A model generated the notes under the pieces. The model worked only from the letters and a program-made list of their open reading frames with translations. It ran no database searches and was not told where the DNA came from. From Actinomycetota bacterium (lineage in GTDB: Bacteria; Actinomycetota; Actinomycetes; S36-B12): 25,098 bases of DNA. The stretch spans positions 1 through 25,098 of the forward strand of contig WLLZ01000015.1 in the NCBI GenBank assembly GCA_009700485.1, given 5' to 3'. The position numbers were made by a program, and so were the translations under genes. Positions 22,297-25,098 of the stretch are shown piece after piece (position 1 is the stretch's first letter; each line of letters starts with the position of its first letter).

Positions 22297-22935
22297 ATGG
22301 AAGAAGGGTTTCGCTGGAAGGTTCTCTTGGTCGAGGACGAGGAGTTCACCCGAGGTCTGCTCACGAATTCTCTCGAGAGGTCCGGCATTGAGGTGCAGTC
22401 CAGCCCATCGGTGGCCCGAGCCCTTACCTTGCTGAAGGAATTTGAGCCACACGTGGTGATCACGGATCTGGATCTAGGGCCGGGGCCGAGCGGGGTGCAC
22501 CTACTGGAGCGAGTCGCGGAGCAGGCTCCTTGGGTCGGTATGGCAATCCTGAGCGCCCATGCCTCACCTGAACTCGCCGTTGGCGACGGCCACCGCATCC
22601 CTGAAGGCACTGTATATGTGGTGAAATCTGAGATTGCAACTGCTGACGATCTGGTTGACGTGGTGCGGTCCTCGATCGAGCGCCGCGTGATTCGTGATAG
22701 TAATTCCGCAAGCGACAAAGTGATACTCACTCCGGTGCACGGTGAGGTTCTGCGTTTGATCGCTGAGGGGCTGTCGAATGCGGCAATCGCGAAAGAACGG
22801 AACACGACTCTGCGGGCAGCGGAGAGCATGGTGCAACGGACCTTCCTCGCCCTTGGCATACGTTCAGATGCCGATCGCAATGCTCGTGTATTGGCCGTGC
22901 GAATGTGGCAGCAGGGCAAGGTCATCGTTCGGTGA
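22297..22935 (+). CDS. Response regulator with LuxR-type DNA-binding domain
   Basis: A 212-residue two-component regulator. The receiver domain has the acidic pair Glu13/Asp14, phosphoacceptor Asp57 (VVITDLDLG), Ser86 (ILSAHAS) and Lys110 (VYVVKSE). The C-terminal LuxR-like helix-turn-helix runs LTPVHGEVLRLIAEGLSNAA to AESMVQRTFLALGI. The recognition helix is less canonical than NarL (TTLRAAESMV rather than STVKTH). The ATG at 22297 has only a weak Shine-Dalgarno sequence (GCAAGG). Its stop overlaps the kinase start. It is divergent from the hydrolase-ABC operon, its likely target. Confidence 0.9.
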   Translation: MEEGFRWKVLLVEDEEFTRGLLTNSLERSGIEVQSSPSVARALTLLKEFEPHVVITDLDLGPGPSGVHLLERVAEQAPWVGMAILSAHASPELAVGDGHRIPEGTVYVVKSEIATADDLVDVVRSSIERRVIRDSNSASDKVILTPVHGEVLRLIAEGLSNAAIAKERNTTLRAAESMVQRTFLALGIRSDADRNARVLAVRMWQQGKVIVR

Positions 22936-24794
22936 CGACTCCGTCTCCACTCGATCTCATTGGTGGCCGTTGGGCGGTATCACTACGCGTGTGGGTGATC
23001 GTCGCCCTGCTAATGCAGATCCCCGCTGCCGTGCGGGCCTCGCAAACAATGGGGGTGCCCGCGCCCGCCATGTTGGTGCCGGGTTTGCTTGGTGCGCTCG
23101 CCCTAGGCGCAGTCCTTTTGGCGGCAGATCTGACGATTCTCCGGTCACGTATCACTGCTCCAGTTAGCGGATGGCTGGTTCTGGCGATCTGGTTCATCGC
23201 CTGCACTGTGAGATTCTTAGTTGCTGATTTCACCTTTTCGCTGCTAGCCCCAGGTGGCGTGGGATTCTCATTGGGTCAAGTCATTGCCGGATGCGTATCC
23301 CTCCTTGGCTGGATGTGGCTGCTCAGTGCTTACTTCGCCATTAATGATTACTACCGCGCGAGTTCGAATGAGCTCCGGGCTTCGATGACGCGGCTGCTCG
23401 AGATCTCCAATCGGCAAGTAGTCGATGACGAGCGGCTACGCGCATCGCTCTCTGCCAGCATTGAGGAGGCCGTACTGCCGACAATCGAGTTGCTAACACG
23501 CGAGGTTGCGGTACTCAACGATCGATCTTCGCAGCAGGAATTACTCGCACTCGCCGAACGCGCAGGCGGCGAAGCTCGCCTGTTGGTTCGAGAAATCAGT
23601 CACGGGATCTCAGTAGGCAAGATCGCGAATATTTCATCAACGGGCTCGATTGAGACTGCAGAAATGATTAGAAACGCGCGCGCCCCGTGGTTCGTCTCGG
23701 TGCTCTGGGCTCCGCTACTCGTCGCCTTCTCGATCCTGCCCGTAGCTTTTGCAAACTTTGGGGTCGCATCACTCTTGCGCGGATTAGTAGCCTTCGCTGC
23801 TTGGTTTGGGGTCTGTGTATTACTTCGGCTAGTACAAAACGGATTTTCTGGCTGGAGGTCGGTGAAAACGTTCGGCTTCGTGCTCGTGTCAAATCTCTTC
23901 GCGATCGTTGCGGGCATAGTCGTAACAATTCTTGTGAGTCCTGATTGGCAGTTGTCGAAGTCTGCTCTGCAGTTGCTAGGACTATGCGCGGTAGCGATCT
24001 TGGCGGGGGTGACGGCAGCGTCGATGAGCCGTGCGGTCTCTGGTCTGCGCAAGGACAGCGAGATCTTGGCTGAGCAAAATCACCTCATCGTTGACGCAAC
24101 CTTGAAGGTCGAAGACTCAATTAGTCGGCTCCGGCGCCAAGTGGCGCAGGTGCTTCATGGCCCGGTGCAAGGGCGACTTGCTGCAGTTGCACTTTCGCTC
24201 CACCTGTTTGTCGATGGGCAGAGAAGTGGCCTTGTCGTGAGCCGTGAGGCAACCTTCCGGCGGTGCCGCGCCCTCCTGGAGCAGGTGAATATCGACATCG
24301 GCGTGATCATGAATGGTGGGCCTGAAAGTATCGAGGCGATCGATGTGCAGTTGACAAAGTTGGCTCAGCGCTGGGTCGGTCTTATCGATGTCGACTACAG
24401 CGTGTCTGACAAGGCTCAGACCAACATCGATGTTTTACCCACGCTTTCGAGCCGTGTTGGCTCAGTCATCGAGGAAGCCATCAATAACGCTGTCACCCAT
24501 GGGCGCGCCTCGTCAGTGTTTATCGCCGTGGACTCCACCGCGGCTGTTGGCATTCAGATTGAAGCGCTGGACAACGGCCGAGGTTTGCCCTCGGAAGTAG
24601 TGCCCGGGTTCGGCCTCCGCGGTATCGAGGCCTTAGCGGGTGTGTGGAAGCTCAGTTCGGCTCCGGGCCATGGGGCGCTGCTATCCGTTACTTTGCCTTA
24701 TCTGCCGAGTGTCACTGAAGCTCCGATTGTTGAGCGCGCAGCCAAATGGGAGTCGTGGTTCCGGAAGGTCAGATCACCCGTGGAAACATCCTGA
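22932..24794 (+). CDS. Polytopic sensor histidine kinase
   Basis: A 620-residue kinase. Four helices lie at about residues 17-145, then a soluble charged segment, then a second membrane block of three or four helices (about 258-375). The phosphoacceptor box VAQVLHGPVQGRLAA places the conserved His at 409, and a HATPase domain follows with EEAINNAVTHG (N box, near 514) and DNGRGLPS...GFGLRGIEAL (G boxes, near 547). GTG 22932 is chosen because it overlaps the regulator stop as GTGA and has AAGG upstream. The domain ends normally at VTLPYL; the last residues (about KWESWFRKVRSPVETS) are encoded by DNA that in another frame is ABC-transporter derived, so the tail may be acquired. Confidence 0.9.
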   Translation: MTTPSPLDLIGGRWAVSLRVWVIVALLMQIPAAVRASQTMGVPAPAMLVPGLLGALALGAVLLAADLTILRSRITAPVSGWLVLAIWFIACTVRFLVADFTFSLLAPGGVGFSLGQVIAGCVSLLGWMWLLSAYFAINDYYRASSNELRASMTRLLEISNRQVVDDERLRASLSASIEEAVLPTIELLTREVAVLNDRSSQQELLALAERAGGEARLLVREISHGISVGKIANISSTGSIETAEMIRNARAPWFVSVLWAPLLVAFSILPVAFANFGVASLLRGLVAFAAWFGVCVLLRLVQNGFSGWRSVKTFGFVLVSNLFAIVAGIVVTILVSPDWQLSKSALQLLGLCAVAILAGVTAASMSRAVSGLRKDSEILAEQNHLIVDATLKVEDSISRLRRQVAQVLHGPVQGRLAAVALSLHLFVDGQRSGLVVSREATFRRCRALLEQVNIDIGVIMNGGPESIEAIDVQLTKLAQRWVGLIDVDYSVSDKAQTNIDVLPTLSSRVGSVIEEAINNAVTHGRASSVFIAVDSTAAVGIQIEALDNGRGLPSEVVPGFGLRGIEALAGVWKLSSAPGHGALLSVTLPYLPSVTEAPIVERAAKWESWFRKVRSPVETS

Positions 24795-25074
24795 GCAAAA
24801 TCCTGGGCGCGACGGCAACGGACGAAGTTCTCGCCTGGGAGGCTGCAGGAAAGACGTCCGACGCTGGTCACATCAGCAATATGCCAATGGGAATGCACGC
24901 GATCGTTGACCCGGGCAATATCTCGGGCGGCAAGCGCAGCGCATTCTGCTCGCCCGTGCGGCCGATCGCATCATCGTCATCGATGCCGGTGTCGCGGTGG
25001 AGAGCGGGACGTATGACGAGCTGATCGCCAAGGGTGGGGTCTTCGCGGCCCTCGTCAAGCGACAGGTTTCCTGA
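24746..25074 (+). pseudogene. Decayed NHLM-like ABC transporter ATPase, 3' part
   Basis: In the frame of 24746 the sequence reads GVVVPEGQITRGNIL, then TATDEVLAWEAAG, ISNMPMGMH and ISGGKRS, the Q-loop-to-signature stretch of a NHLM-type ABC protein. A one-base shift near 24942 moves it to ILLARA, which is joined directly to ADRIIVIDAGVAVESGTYDE and KGGVFAALVKRQVS-stop. Walker B, the D-loop and the H-loop are deleted between ARA and ADR. Walker A is absent because the upstream DNA is the histidine kinase gene. It is a different paralogue from the intact ABC genes at the left edge. Confidence 0.85.
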
Positions 25075-25098
25075 CCCGGAGATAGATCACTACACTGA

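Noticed and set aside
22275..22925. 216-codon minus-strand frame opposite the response regulator
   Set aside because: Ser/Arg-rich translation without motifs, directly antisense to a clear two-component regulator.
1..25098. CRISPR arrays, tRNA or rRNA genes
   Set aside because: No regularly spaced repeats and no recognisable tRNA or rRNA segments were seen; the only sizeable repeat noticed is the 72-bp pair.

Overview
This window looks like chromosome of a high-GC Gram-positive bacterium (Actinobacteria). The evidence is the GC-rich codon use, frequent GTG starts, a NHLM-type peptide-export ABC pair, a LuxR-type response regulator with a polytopic kinase, and a hydrolase-ABC fusion of the kind I associate with Microbacteriaceae and relatives. 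The family-level placement is only a guess. The window reads as a catabolic accessory island set among intact and decayed NHLM-like ABC transporter genes.

Region 1 (1-2392): the 3' end of one ABC ATPase and a complete 710-residue ABC permease-ATPase, overlapping by 8 bp, resembling the two-transporter export module of NHLM bacteriocin systems. A gene-poor stretch with a transposase scrap follows.

Region 2 (2876-9852): a Rieske non-heme iron oxygenase system. The plus-strand operon runs Rieske ferredoxin, oxygenase alpha subunit, a 120-residue protein of unknown function, a short-chain dehydrogenase, and a PDR/VanB-type reductase, followed by a GntR/FCD regulator. A converging minus-strand set encodes a Dabb-domain protein, a cyclase/isatin-hydrolase-like metal hydrolase and a DsbA/HCCA-isomerase-like protein. 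Together they look like a complete upper pathway: ring dihydroxylation, diol dehydrogenation, then ring or amide hydrolysis. Palindromes sit at both outer promoters.

Region 3 (10018-18323): an AT-richer segment bounded by two direct copies of a 72-bp repeat (about 93% identical by eye). Its core is a seven-gene soluble diiron monooxygenase operon closely resembling toluene-4-monooxygenase, in the order A-B-D-E-F-C, preceded by an acetoacetate-decarboxylase-like gene and followed by a luciferase-like flavin oxidoreductase gene. The flanks hold remnants of IS3 OrfA, an IS6-family transposase, a Fic gene and an orphan ribosome-binding site, so the segment looks imported and trimmed.

Region 4 (18356-25074): an ABC ATPase scrap; an ABC-2 permease translationally coupled to a large protein fusing an S15-like alpha/beta hydrolase to an ABC ATPase; a divergent response regulator/histidine kinase pair; and a decayed NHLM-like ABC ATPase whose DNA begins inside the 3' end of the kinase gene.

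The strongest candidates for something not yet described are the rearranged diiron monooxygenase operon with its two extra genes and altered active-site pocket, and the beta-less Rieske oxygenase system with its unidentified small partner.
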